NCBI GenBank assembly: GCA_002110485.1
Contig: MOWL01000001.1
Span: forward strand, 2,108,001 to 2,172,000
Direction: 5' to 3'
DNA from: Emergomyces orientalis
Taxonomy: Eukaryota; Ascomycota; Eurotiomycetes; Onygenales; Ajellomycetaceae
DNA: 64,000 nucleotides
The position numbers and the translations under genes were made by a program. Within the stretch, counting starts at the first letter, position 1, and each line of letters starts with the position of its first letter. The notes under the pieces were generated by a model. It was not told the origin of the DNA. It made no database searches and was given only the letters and a program-made list of their open reading frames with translations. Positions 47,855-58,200 of the stretch are shown in pieces.

Positions 47855-47902
47855 ATCCCCCCCATCCCCCCCATCCCCCCCATCCCCCCCATCCCCCCCA
47901 TC
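47855..47902. repeat. 9-bp minisatellite, unit CCCCCCCAT
   Basis: Five to six perfect tandem units with an exact 9-bp spacing of the adenines (47855, 47864, 47873, 47882, 47891, 47900). Strongly C-rich on the + strand, G-rich on the other, so it could form a G-quadruplex. Confidence 0.9.
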
Positions 47903-48187
47903 CCTTTCCCTACCTCCCCTGCAGCCCCTCCCCTTCCCCTTTTTTCAACCTTCTTGGAAGGCCATGTAGATCTAAAGATCACAATTACACCACTCCCCTT
48001 CTTGAGGATAACAGACGCTACCCACCGGATATTTCACTCGCCCACTTTGTGTCTCTCTTGCCCATCGACATCTTCCCTTTCAGTCCTTCTGGTCTGGCTT
48101 ACCCTGTTACTCCTACAATACATTTCACATTTCCTTCTCTCTTCTCCTCCTCTTTCCGTTTGTTCGGTGCATGCGCGTTATGCCATT

Positions 48188-48600
48188 GACCAATGGCAAA
48201 AATCCCTCATGTCGGCGGAACCCGAGATTGCATGGATGCAACATCCTGCCTGACAGTGTAGCGGGATCTGGCTGGACACTGCGGTGCAACGTGGGGAGGG
48301 TTGCGCCTGCGATTGCCGGCACTGCCCCGTTATACCGTTGACTTGACCAATGGCGAAAATCCCTCACGACGGCGAAACCCGAGATTGCTAGGATCCAGCA
48401 TCCCACTCGCGGCGTAGCGACACTCGCCTGGACACTGGGACGTGGCATGTGAGGCTTGTTTGTACAATTACAGGTGCACGCTCGTTGTGCTCTTGGCCAA
48501 TGGCAAAAATCCCTCATGCCGGCGAAACCTGAGATTACGTGGACCCGAGGATCCCCCCTTCCCCTCCCTTACAAAGTAGCGAGATTACGAGGAACATGAT
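48188..48600. repeat. Three tandem ~150-157 bp degenerate units with CCAAT core
   Basis: The core CCAATGGCAAAAATCCCTCA recurs at about 48190, 48347 (one change) and 48497, each followed by a shared GGCG-AACC-GAGATT stretch. The later part of each unit is more diverged. Spacing is 157 and 150 bp. The first copy is preceded by GCCATTG, so CCAAT boxes face each other in a 7-bp palindrome (GCCATTG-AC-CAATGGC). The third unit is incomplete. Confidence 0.75.
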
Positions 48601-49347
48601 AGAATGCTACTAGATCGTGTGGGAGGGTGTGGGCGCAAAATGCCGCCTTCGCTGAGCCTCCAGCTGGCATCAATGATTGTATTGGCTGCACTGAAGTGTT
48701 GGCCCTGGAATCCTTGTACTCAAGCACGGTATTCCGTCCTCGCATTGTGTGCCACGCCCAGGCCCACGACTCTGTTGATTGGCGAGGGACGTCGGCAGAT
48801 TTGACGCTGAGCTGTTTGCAGCTGAGGGGCCGGGGAGCCGGGGGCGCGCAGTGATCGTGCGACGGTGCGACGGGGCCTCCTGCATGATCCAACGGCGTCG
48901 GCGCCCAGCGCATTGTGCCTGATATTCCGTACTTTATTCGTCGACGATCCTTCCCCCCCATGGCCAATTTGCGTTCATCCTCTTGGATTACGCAGGCTTG
49001 TCTGGCTCGTTTCCGGGTGTGTGGTCGACGGTGAACTTTCAATGATCCTTATCTCAAGGCCTGATCAAGAGTGTGGTCCGGAGGAACCCTGGCTCGAACG
49101 TTACATTCATGTGTTGCATGGCAATCGATCACCGTTTTGCAGCTGGTTCCCGGTGTTAAGAGAAGGCGAGGTGTTTTCTGAAGATGCTGGAGTCTATCAA
49201 TGAGGCTTTCCTGAACTCTGGACACTCCGCCGATGGAGGAGCTTTTCCAGTTTGTCTATAAAAGCGCTGGATTTTCCCCTCCCAAAAGCACCCATCGCAG
49301 AACGAGAATCAAGGCGTCCCCGAAACCCAAAATCAGAGAGCAAAGCC

Positions 49348-50535
49348 ATGGCCGCAGTCACCATGGACAACATCCAATTCTATCAACCTCCAAATCCCAC
49401 AAGTGCAACTGAGTTGCACAGCCTGGAACTCCCCACACTCTCCACATTCCCTAAATCCCCAGCACATAGACTCAATCGCACCAGCAACACTTTCACTCCC
49501 CTATTATGTCCCTCGCAGCAGCTCAAATACCCTTTGCCTCCCTGCTTGCTTCTCTCTGTTACCTCTCCCATCTCTTCTCTCCCTGCAGCCCAACGGCCCC
49601 AGCCACCCGAAACTCCAGAAAATGACTTTGACAGGATTTTGGAGGAGATCTCGTCGGACGACGGGGGAAAACCACTCGGCGGGAACCGCAGGAATGCCGA
49701 CGAGCGCCCCACCATCCCCTCCAGGTCGACGAGCGGTTTTGCCAGCGACCGCTTTGGTATGCCTGTCGAGGCGGATACAGCTGTGGAAAGTGCCACTGAA
49801 GCCGGCCTTCACATATGCCGGTCGGGTGGAAGTAGAGGTCCGTCTCTTGACTCGCTCACGATACATTTTTTCGATCCGCTAACCTCGGCCCTATTTCAGA
49901 TGGCCCCATTGTGGTAGATGGTTCGACGGAGATAGGCCACGCTGGTGAACCCACAAGCGAGTCTGCAGGTGGACAGACTTCCCCGCCACCGCTGCCTGCC
50001 TGCCAGGCGCCCACCGATCAAGGTGACAAACTAGACGGGATGGTGGATGATGGTGGAGCCCCATCGACTCCCCGAGAAGTTCCAGGTCAGCTTTCCACCA
50101 GCTTCAATTACTGTTCCGTGTTCTCTCGCTGATCTTCTACATGCAGAAACTCCTCCCCCTCTTACCATGGACGATGTGGGCACCTCCGCCCGTGCACCCC
50201 ACGACAGCGTTTCTCCACATCCAAGGGGTCGGCCTCAAATCTCGGTTGCCCACGCCGGTGCGACACAGGAGGAGTGGCTGGTCAAAAGGATACTGGATTC
50301 CCGGATCCGCATGCGGGAGGGCAAGCCACTCCTGGAGTACCGTGTCGCATGGCGGCCTACTTGGCAGCCGCGGAGCGATCTGATCCCGGGCTGCGAGGAG
50401 CTGGTCAAAAAATTCCATGCAGAGTGGAAAGACAAGCGGCCTTCACTGACTACTCTAGCGGGCCACATGCGTTTTAAGCAGAAAAGGAGATTGTGCAGAG
50501 ACAGTGAACGCAAGATTGTAAAGACAATTGGCTAG
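49348..50535 (+). CDS. Chromodomain protein, divergent
   Basis: Three exons: 49348-49831, 49900-50085 and 50147-50535, giving 352 aa; junctions keep frame. The start is the first ATG of the frame. Residues 1-260 are Pro/Ser/Thr-rich and look disordered. At about 265-315 lies a chromodomain-like block, EEWLVKRILDSRIR, then EYRVAWRPTWQPRSDL, then a C-terminal helix ELVKKFHAEW. Chromodomains bind methylated histone tails. The loop between the WK and TW parts is shorter than in HP1: the usual W-x-G-Y-x-x-x-x-N is reduced to W-R-P. The ILDSRI start resembles integrase chromodomains of chromoviruses. A role in heterochromatin near the repeat island, or origin from a transposon, is inference. Confidence 0.6.
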
Positions 50536-51687
50536 AATCTTCACCTGTGTAACATGTTAAATATCAATTTTGGCTCTGATTTGTTCTGTACTTTGCCTGT
50601 CTTGATTTTTGCCTCATTTGCTTCGGTTCCCCTTGTTTGATCTTTGTTTGCTTAGCATATTTGATTCCAGCCCACGAGTTCCATTGATATCGCCTATCAC
50701 CTTCTAGCCCAAAGATCTATCTTGCCTACGCTCATGGTATGGTATTTTCTTTGTGTGTGTTTCTTTGTTTATGTCCTGTTTGTTCTTCCCCCCTCATTTC
50801 TTTGTCTCTCACTTCATTTTTCTTTGAATCATTTTAATCCGCATATTTTGTCTAGCTCTGGAGAGGAGTATAAGAACCTCCCCAGTTCTGAATATCTAAA
50901 TTTATATTTCTAAACCATAATAAATCATACTCCACAAATCAACTGGAAATTTGCGCCTCAACAGAACCTTGTAGCTATCTAGAAATCCGTCTGGCTTATA
51001 ACAGGGGGCATCTGCCGCAATGCTGAATGTGAACTATGACAAGCAAAGACCTTCAGTAATCTCCTTCTCAAATATCAAGGGCGGCAACAATACATCTCCG
51101 CAAGATGAAATCATGGAGATCCATAGCCAGATGCTTGAAATGATTGAAATATTGAAGCAAATGTCTGTGATACTCGAGACAATAGAAACACAGAGTAAAG
51201 AACAATATGATGCAGATCTACCATCTCTGTGATAGAAGATCAGAATGCAGCGCATAATATTTGAGTGCCGGTAAGCATTATTTCTATATTCAGTGGGCTT
51301 TATTGCTGACCGTTCAGCAAGGTACGTCGAGAATGAATACAATGAATGAAAGGAAAGGGAATCAGATAATTGAACAGTCCTTGTGGGTTCATACCTTGCT
51401 GCAGTTGTTACCCTACCGCGTACATCTGCGAATCGAAACGAACTACCCCCCTGTGGTGCTCATTGAATATAGGCCATAAGGTTGCTTCTCGGTGGGAGTT
51501 CACTATTGTGCCGGCATTTTCTCATAATGTGCAATGAAAAGCTTCTGGAAACCAACAATATCTTTGAGCTGCGGCCACTTCTAGATATTTAGTGTTCAAA
51601 CTTATTGACTGCAGGTGTAATGAATAGCAATGTTTTCACTTCTCCAGGAGACATAGAATATATGCATTGAGCAGGCCTATATTCATT
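50536..51687. other. Intergenic region, chromodomain gene to FunK1 pseudogene
   Basis: Between two converging genes. The first part is T-rich, 3' UTR-like. A single ATG-led frame of 70 codons at 51020-51232 is listed separately; otherwise nothing is supported. Confidence 0.4.
51020..51232 (+). CDS. Possible small protein, coiled-coil-like, 70 aa
   Basis: An ATG-led frame. The middle is a run of Met/Ile/Leu/Glu heptads (EIMEIHSQMLEMIEILKQM) that looks like a short coiled coil. I recognise no family. There is no intron evidence and no conserved context, so this may be a chance frame in an AT-rich region. Confidence 0.25.
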   Translation: MLNVNYDKQRPSVISFSNIKGGNNTSPQDEIMEIHSQMLEMIEILKQMSVILETIETQSKEQYDADLPSL

Positions 51688-54141
51688 CTATTCGGTTTCG
51701 ATCAGAGCTATCGTATCATCATACGCCTTAATAATAGGATCATATAACCTTTGTGGGTCTTGCGGCGTTCCAACAATAAGTCCTTCCTTCCTGTAAGGAA
51801 ACAGTACGCCTCGTATGGTTCTGCAAAGATGTTTGGCGCACTCGAAGTCCGGCGGAAACTCCTGCAAAAGGTATTCAAATCCGCCAGTTTCCATGTTACC
51901 TCGTTTATAAATTGCAATTTTCTTATAAGTTCCAGTATACCATTCTCTCAGCATGCTGTCTTTGGGCTGGTCCTGTCCCTGTCTCTGTAGCTCATTTGAT
52001 TTTTCCCAACCATGACGGGCACATTGCCAGATAAGCACGTAGAAAAAAGACTCGAGGTCATGCCAATAGGTATGGTCAATATTAAGTAGCACCTCGATCG
52101 CCATGAACTCCATCATGCCAGTCTGGTGCCGCGCGCCACTTCGCCTGCTTCCAACTTCTTTGGCAAGATCCAGATCGATCAGCATGCCCGAGTGACCATC
52201 TGTCTTATCTGGATTGGTGATGATTATGTTGTTCTCCGAAATATCCTGATGAAGGATGTTCCCATCCAGGTAAAGAGACCGATGCGCCTTTATTGCATCA
52301 CAAAGCGCCTTGAGCAGCTCCAGTGGCGATTCGTACTTGTAGATCGGCCGGCCAGCGGGCGATATCACTAGACAGCGGAGGACACGGTTGTCGTACGGTT
52401 CCTCGCCATTTCGGTCGAAGAGGCTTGGCTTGTGCGCTGACTGAAAGGAGAAAGCTAGTTCATGCTCCTGTTGAGTGTCCCTCGATGGTTGATTGATGGA
52501 ACGCGATTGTTTGGATGTCTGTATCCCCTTGTCCGGGGATCTGCGCTTCCTGGACGACGATTTTCGACGGATATCTAAGGGACAGGGCTCGGTGAGTGGC
52601 TGAGATTGATGAAGCGAGGAGGCTGTGCTGGGGGGGGCGCTTTTGAAGTCGTGACGTTTGTTGTCGAAGGTCAGGCCGCAGCGCATGTCGGAGATACTAG
52701 TGATGGCACCATGGCCAATGATCTTGGCGACCCCTTGGACATTTCTTTGACCCGCTAGCTCGAGGAGTTCCGCCTCTGGCCGCCGCTTGTCCGACACCCA
52801 CGAGAATTTGGCAACGCCCTCCACTTGTCCATTGTTTGCGAGAAAACATGTGGTTCCACAACACACAATGGCACACTGACAGGAAAGCATTTCACCCAGC
52901 TGCACCTTCTTTCCCTCTGAGTTCCCAGGCCCTTTGATGATTATTGATTTGTTGCCGCCTTCATCTCTAGCAATAAAGGTGTCCAGTCCCAGCTCCTCGT
53001 CGCTCATCATGGTGTAGCCCACAAGCACCTGAAAGAACTGTCTCAAGTCCGCGTAGACGTCGATGATGCCCGAGCTGTAGGGGCCCGAGCGGTCGAACAC
53101 CCACGCCTCCATCTTGGTCCCGCAGACGGCAAATGCGTGGACGAACTGCTGGGTGGGCTGCGCAGCAAAGACCTCGCGCACGCAGCGGCCGATCTGCAGC
53201 AGTGTGGCTTTGGTCCTGATCTCCTCCTTAGGTTTTTTGAGCACGCCAACCACCAGAATGTCTCTCCAGTCATGTTTGTTTTGTGAGATGCTCCCACCCT
53301 TAGCTCACAAAAGAAGATTGACTTGCCGTTCCGCCTTCAAACCAGTAAGATCCGCTTTGCTTGCCGTGGAGTAGTAGGTGCTGCATGATTCCAAGAGAAG
53401 GTCTTCTTGAAGACAAAACCACCAGGTGAGGACATTGTCCTGTGTAGGAGGATCAGGAAACTGGGCCCAATTACTGTTGCTGTCTGGGTCCAGCACGCGT
53501 TGACAGATGATATCTGCTTTGTCGCTCCAATCCTTCTCCTCAAAGTATTTGTCAAAGAAGCCATCAATGTCTCAAAATGTGCAGCCATGTATCTCCTTGA
53601 AGATTCTCGGATTCACTAACTCACATGTCTGCTCGGAGCCTTTCTGCGATGACGAGGTGGATTTGACCGGCGTGCCATCAAAAGAGGGCGGGACGCTTGC
53701 CGGTGGTGTCGTTCGAGGGATTGTGACAATGAGATTAAATATAGCTTTCCAGATGTCAAGGTTCCATTTTTCAATGCTCTGGAGATCAATGTCTGGTGGC
53801 CTTTGAATGACCAGGCATACCAACAGCTGATACTCATCGTACCTGAAGTTTCCTTTTGCCTTTTGGAGGCACTCAACTAAATGTGCTAGATCAGATGCCA
53901 TATTTCCATCACTCATCCGTGAGCGAAGGCTGTAGGCTGCATCCTCTCTCTGTAAAGCAGAGAGGAGTTTTGAAATCACATTTTAATAGAGTTGGTCAAG
54001 GCTCTCATCAGCGCCATCAGAAATTAGATGTGACTTATATATTCTTTCGGCTTCCTGAAGCGCGCCTCGTAAACGATCGACTGAGTCTGTTAGATGATGG
54101 TTCTTGATAATGTTGCGATCTTCTTGTGAAAGTCCCGCCAT
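51688..54141 (-). pseudogene. FunK1-type fungal protein kinase, three in-frame stops
   Basis: One continuous frame of 817 codons from ATG 54141 to the stop at 51688. It is interrupted by TAA at 53985-53983, TGA at 53574-53572 and TGA at 53307-53305, with no frameshift. The C-terminal half has FunK1 signatures: LHQDISENNI (catalytic loop, Asp present), MLIDLDLA in place of DFG, EFMAIEVLL, HTYWHDLESFFYVLIW. The N-terminal half has FKEIHGCTF then DGFFDKYF and HDWRDILVVG, as in the family. FunK1 kinases are expanded in several fungi and are of unknown substrate. The first stop might lie in an unrecognised intron, but the other two have no usable splice sites near them. It is a pseudogene in this strain unless the stops are errors. 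Confidence 0.8.
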
Positions 54142-55121
54142 TTTGATGGTATAAAAGACCGTTGAGTTGGTGTGAGATTAACTAGAAGTTGTAAGAGAAG
54201 AAAAATTAGATTGGTATGCTAATATTATGTGATGGGAAGCAAAAATGCAGAATTGTGAGGAAGTTATGATGTATGATACCTGCGAGAGAAGATAGCTCGC
54301 AGGGAACAGATGCTGATATATATAATCAAAGGGAAGATTATGGTCAAAGGGTTGATCCGGCTTGGCTTTGGTGCACAACGTGAATGTGGGAATGGATAGA
54401 GCCGCCGAGCAAGGAACCAGGTGAAGATTAATCCTATCTGATCGCGACGGAAGGTAATAAGCGCGAACATAATATTGAAATCGTATTTTGAGGAGGGCGG
54501 CTATTCCCATTTAGGATTAATGTACGCTACCCAACCCGTGTGGGAGATGTTGTGAGAGAGGTATGATGGCTCACTAAAGGCGTATTAGTAAGCGGGAGAA
54601 GATTCAATCTAGCTTATGCTTGGAAAAAGTTCATCGTGGTTCAAAGTTTCGACCGGAAAAACCCTTCGGCGTGGTTCGAGGTTTGACCCATGGACAGTCT
54701 ATGAATAAATCAATCAATGTTGCAAGCCATTTTTTGTGAGCAAGCCACGGGGGATACCGGTTTCTGAAGGGTGAAATGGCTGTAGGCCAATATGTACATT
54801 CTAATAACTTGAGGCCAAAAACATGCTACATATTTTGAATTTTTCACCATCAGTGATATACAGAGCGATGTCTCCGGGCTTTCCGGACTGAAGAAAAGGA
54901 TATCTGACAATCTGTGTAGTACGAATGATAATTTGTATCGTGCCGGCAAAACGCCCGTCGATCGATAGAGGATCTGTTGTAAGGGTTGCAATAATGAACT
55001 TCCCCTTCCCCTTCTGTGACTAGTTGATGCGGGCTTTATCCTTGCCCAATCGTCGGTCACATGACGAGGTGAGTGGATCGCGGAACCACATATGGGATTA
55101 TTTTATCTTCTCGCTTGAATC
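54142..55121. other. Intergenic region upstream of the FunK1 pseudogene
   Basis: Between the FunK1 start and the Copia 5' LTR. A purine/pyrimidine-mixed stretch with nothing I can name. The right end is the Copia target site (GAATC, 55117-55121). Confidence 0.4.
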
Positions 55122-55223
55122 TGTTAGGTGATACTAGGGCTACCCGGGTCACATGCCCCACACACACATATATATTTTAGCTAGTTAGGTAGTTCAATAT
55201 GATAGGCTTGATGCACTCTATGA
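55122..55223 (+). repeat. Copia 5' LTR, 102 bp
   Basis: Starts TGTTAGGTGA and ends CTCTATGA, so it has the usual 5' TG but not a terminal CA. Base-for-base identical to the 3' LTR. A TATATATATTTTAG segment may serve as TATA box. Only 102 bp, unusually short for an LTR. Confidence 0.9.
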
Positions 55224-55240
55224 GGTTATGAGGCCCTCTG
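55224..55240 (+). promoter_or_regulatory. Primer-binding site for half initiator tRNA-Met
   Basis: GGTTATGAGGCCC immediately downstream of the 5' LTR. The first nine bases are complementary to the CUCAUAACC of the initiator tRNA-Met anticodon arm, with one extra G before the next CCC. Internal half-tRNA priming is known for Copia of flies. Confidence 0.7.
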
Positions 55241-55297
55241 TTTAATACGCTGCGTTACTGCTATCTATTTCTCTTATACAGCTAGTTCTTGCCTCTC

Positions 55298-58200
55298 ATG
55301 GTGAACTTACGGTCAGGCAACAGTCCTGATCTTACGAGGGAAAATAAGCCGACTAGGCGAGCGGAACGTACGCCGGAGAATATTGAAAACGAGCCCTTTC
55401 CAACCCCCATTACAGCCCGTAAATTGCCCGCAAGAGCTCCTTCGGAGGGGTCAAGTGCTGATTTCGAAGATCCAATGTCGGATATGTCGGATACGGGCTC
55501 AGATCGCGATGAACCCACCCAGGAGGCTCAGGTTGAGCATGATGACTCCTTGAGCGCTGAGACCCGGGCGAGGTTGGAGATTGCGAGGTTGGAGAATGAA
55601 ACAGCGCGGATTAAGGCTGGTGCTGGTGCGGGGGAGCTCGCAGGCGCCAATATGACGGCTTATTTGAAGGCCATTAAGGAGTTTCGACTTACAGTTAAGC
55701 TTCTTGAAAAGCCAGTTCTGCTGCTGGGCTCCATGAACTATCCCATGTGGAGGGATGAGGTTCTTCTCGCGGCGAAGGATTCAGAAACAGATGATATTTT
55801 GTTAAATAAGGAGCTGGCCCCGCCTGAGGGGGTCAGTGAGGACGTTGCGAAGCTCTGGAGGGAGCGGAATAGCTGGCTGCGTAATTATATGTGGTCAGCG
55901 ATTTCCGCACAGGCTAGAACTCATTTTACTATACCGAAGGAGAATCAATTGTCTGCCTATATGCTGTGGTCCATAGTAGAGGAGAACTTCGCTGAACGCC
56001 GCGTAGTTCGCCGGTTTCGTCTTTTCAATGAGTTCCTGGGTATGACGGCTGAGTCTTGCGGGTCGGATCGTGCGTTTATTGAGCGTCTCTTAGCCGTACG
56101 AACTGAATATAAGCGATTAGATTTTTATATGCCGGATTCCGTCTTCTTTGATCGATTGCTTGCGGGGATTCACAGTAGATGGGCCAATCTCATACGAAAT
56201 AGGATGGATGATATTGAAAAGAGTGGTGAAGATACTCTCCTGGAGGATGATTTTGTGGGTCTATGCCGTGATATTCTGCTTCGATTGCCCTCTGGCGGCA
56301 GTTCCTCTTCTTCAAAGAACACAAAGGCGCCCGTAAATAATGCGAGCAGTATGGATGATGCGGGTGAGAGCCCTGCTCCATCTGCATCAGGCAGGCCAAA
56401 ATGCTCACATTGCGGGATTGTGGGCCATAATGAGGAGAGCTGTTGGAAAAAGCACCCAGAGAAGCGTCCGTCAGGTTATTCTAATGGAAAAAGGCGTGGT
56501 GGCACCAAGAAGGATAAGAAGAAGGCCAATAATGAGGATTCTTCCAAGAGCCCCGATGACGGCTCTGCTCCTGTACACAGTACGGTTGAGAAGGTGTTCC
56601 ATGCTCGTGAAATCGTCCGTGATGATGATATTGCGGATGAGTGGGTTCTGGACTCGGGGTCTGGCGCTCACGCAACACCACGCAAGGAGCTTGTTAAATG
56701 CCATTCAATGAGCTCCAATGTTAAATTGAAAATGGCGGATGGGACCATTGTTCCAGCTGCGGCCGTTGGTACGGTTGAACTGGCGGTTGATGGGGCGGAT
56801 GTGTGCCTGGAAGGTGTGCGATTTGCCCCCGAATTAGAAGCAAATATCGTGAGCTTTGGCAAATTAGTCCGCAAGGGCTATACGTTCAAGCAATTGGCAT
56901 ATGGAGAAGCTCACTCGATTATTATGACCTCTCCCGATCGAATGGTCAGCTTCACTGCTGTTTTGAATGAGAAAGATATCTATGTCATTGAAAAGCCTCC
57001 GCAAATCCGAGATTTGATTCAATTCGCCATGCCTAATGGTGATTTTCGGCCCGTAAATGCTGTGGATGACTCGCTATTGGCTCTGCCATCAATGAATATA
57101 AAACCAGTAGAGCTCACGATGCTGCAATGGCATTTGAAGCTGGGTCATCTTAACCACATGGATATAGCGAAGATGGCCGCGGATCCGCGCATGGGGATGA
57201 GGATTAAAGGCTCCAAGGCTCTGCCTTTTTGTAAAACCTGCGTGCAGGCTAAGATGGCTCGTCCTGCTTTTGAGCCCATGATTAGAAAAGTGAAGCCTGC
57301 TGCACGATTATTTATTGATCTTGCGGGCGGTGGGCGTACCTTATTCAATGAGGATGGCGTTCCCACGTATGGGGGGGCTGATTATTGGATGAGTATTACG
57401 GACGATGCCACGAGATATCGGTGGGCCATTTTAATGGCCACCAAGGGTGAAGCAACCGCGAAACTACGGGATTTTATAACAATGATTGAGACCACTGCGC
57501 AGCGATGCGTGGGCTCCTTGCACTGGGATGGTGGTGGAGAATTCAAGAGCGATGAATTAAAAGCTTTTTGTAAACAGCGAGGCATTGCCTATGAGACGAC
57601 TACGCCATATACCCCACAATCAAATGGTCCAGCGGAACGTGCGAACCGCATAATAATCGAAAGAACTAGGAGCTTGCTATTCGATAGCGGGCAGCCTAGG
57701 GACCTATGGGGTGAGGCCATGCAGGCTGCCGTTATGTTGATCAATATGTCTCCCACCTCTACGAAGCTTTACGGGTGCAAGGAGGGGTCTCCGCTGACCC
57801 CCTTTGAAGCATGGATGGGGGTGCAGCCCACGGCGAATTGGCTGCATAGATGGGGCTGCAAGGTCTACAAGAAGGATCTGCGAGTTACTAATAAGCTTGC
57901 GGATAGAACGGATGGGAAAGAATGGATCTTTGTGGGTTATCAGGGCCTTCATCAAGTTCGCATATGGGACCCTGATGCACGCAGGTTGGAGATAGCACGA
58001 GATGTGGTTTTTGATGAAGCTCTCGTGGAGGACGTGTCATTCATTAATGCCGCTCTTCCGGCTCCTCATGAGCCAAATAACATACCGGATGAGCTCGATG
58101 TTTTGAATCCTGCGGATGGATGGCAGCACTGTCTCCTGCGGCGCCTGGCAAGGGAGCGGCCGCACATCATGAAGATGCTTGTCAATGGGGATCTGGAGGA

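Larger units (their letters stand above)
47485..49347. other. GC-rich accessory spacer with repeats
   Basis: An abrupt shift from about 25% to about 60% GC at the LINE edge. It contains a minisatellite and three tandem CCAAT-containing units (separate entries). Long open frames on both strands lack an ATG near their start and have biased proline or arginine composition. I do not support a gene here. The last part should hold the promoter of the chromodomain gene. Confidence 0.5.

Noticed and set aside
47618..48253. Two overlapping long open frames (about 180-210 codons)
   Set aside because: Neither has an ATG near its start; composition is Pro/Ser/His dominated by the minisatellite; no domain can be seen.
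48188..48600. CRISPR-like repeat array
   Set aside because: Only three degenerate units of about 150 bp in a eukaryotic genome; no short identical repeats with spacers.
48569..49042. Minus-strand open frame of about 157 codons
   Set aside because: It starts at TTG, has no recognisable content and overlaps the repeat-rich GC-rich spacer.
51688..54141. Stop-codon readthrough or recoding in the FunK1 gene
   Set aside because: Both TAA and TGA occur, and the other genes of the window use them as ordinary stops. A pseudogene is the simpler explanation.
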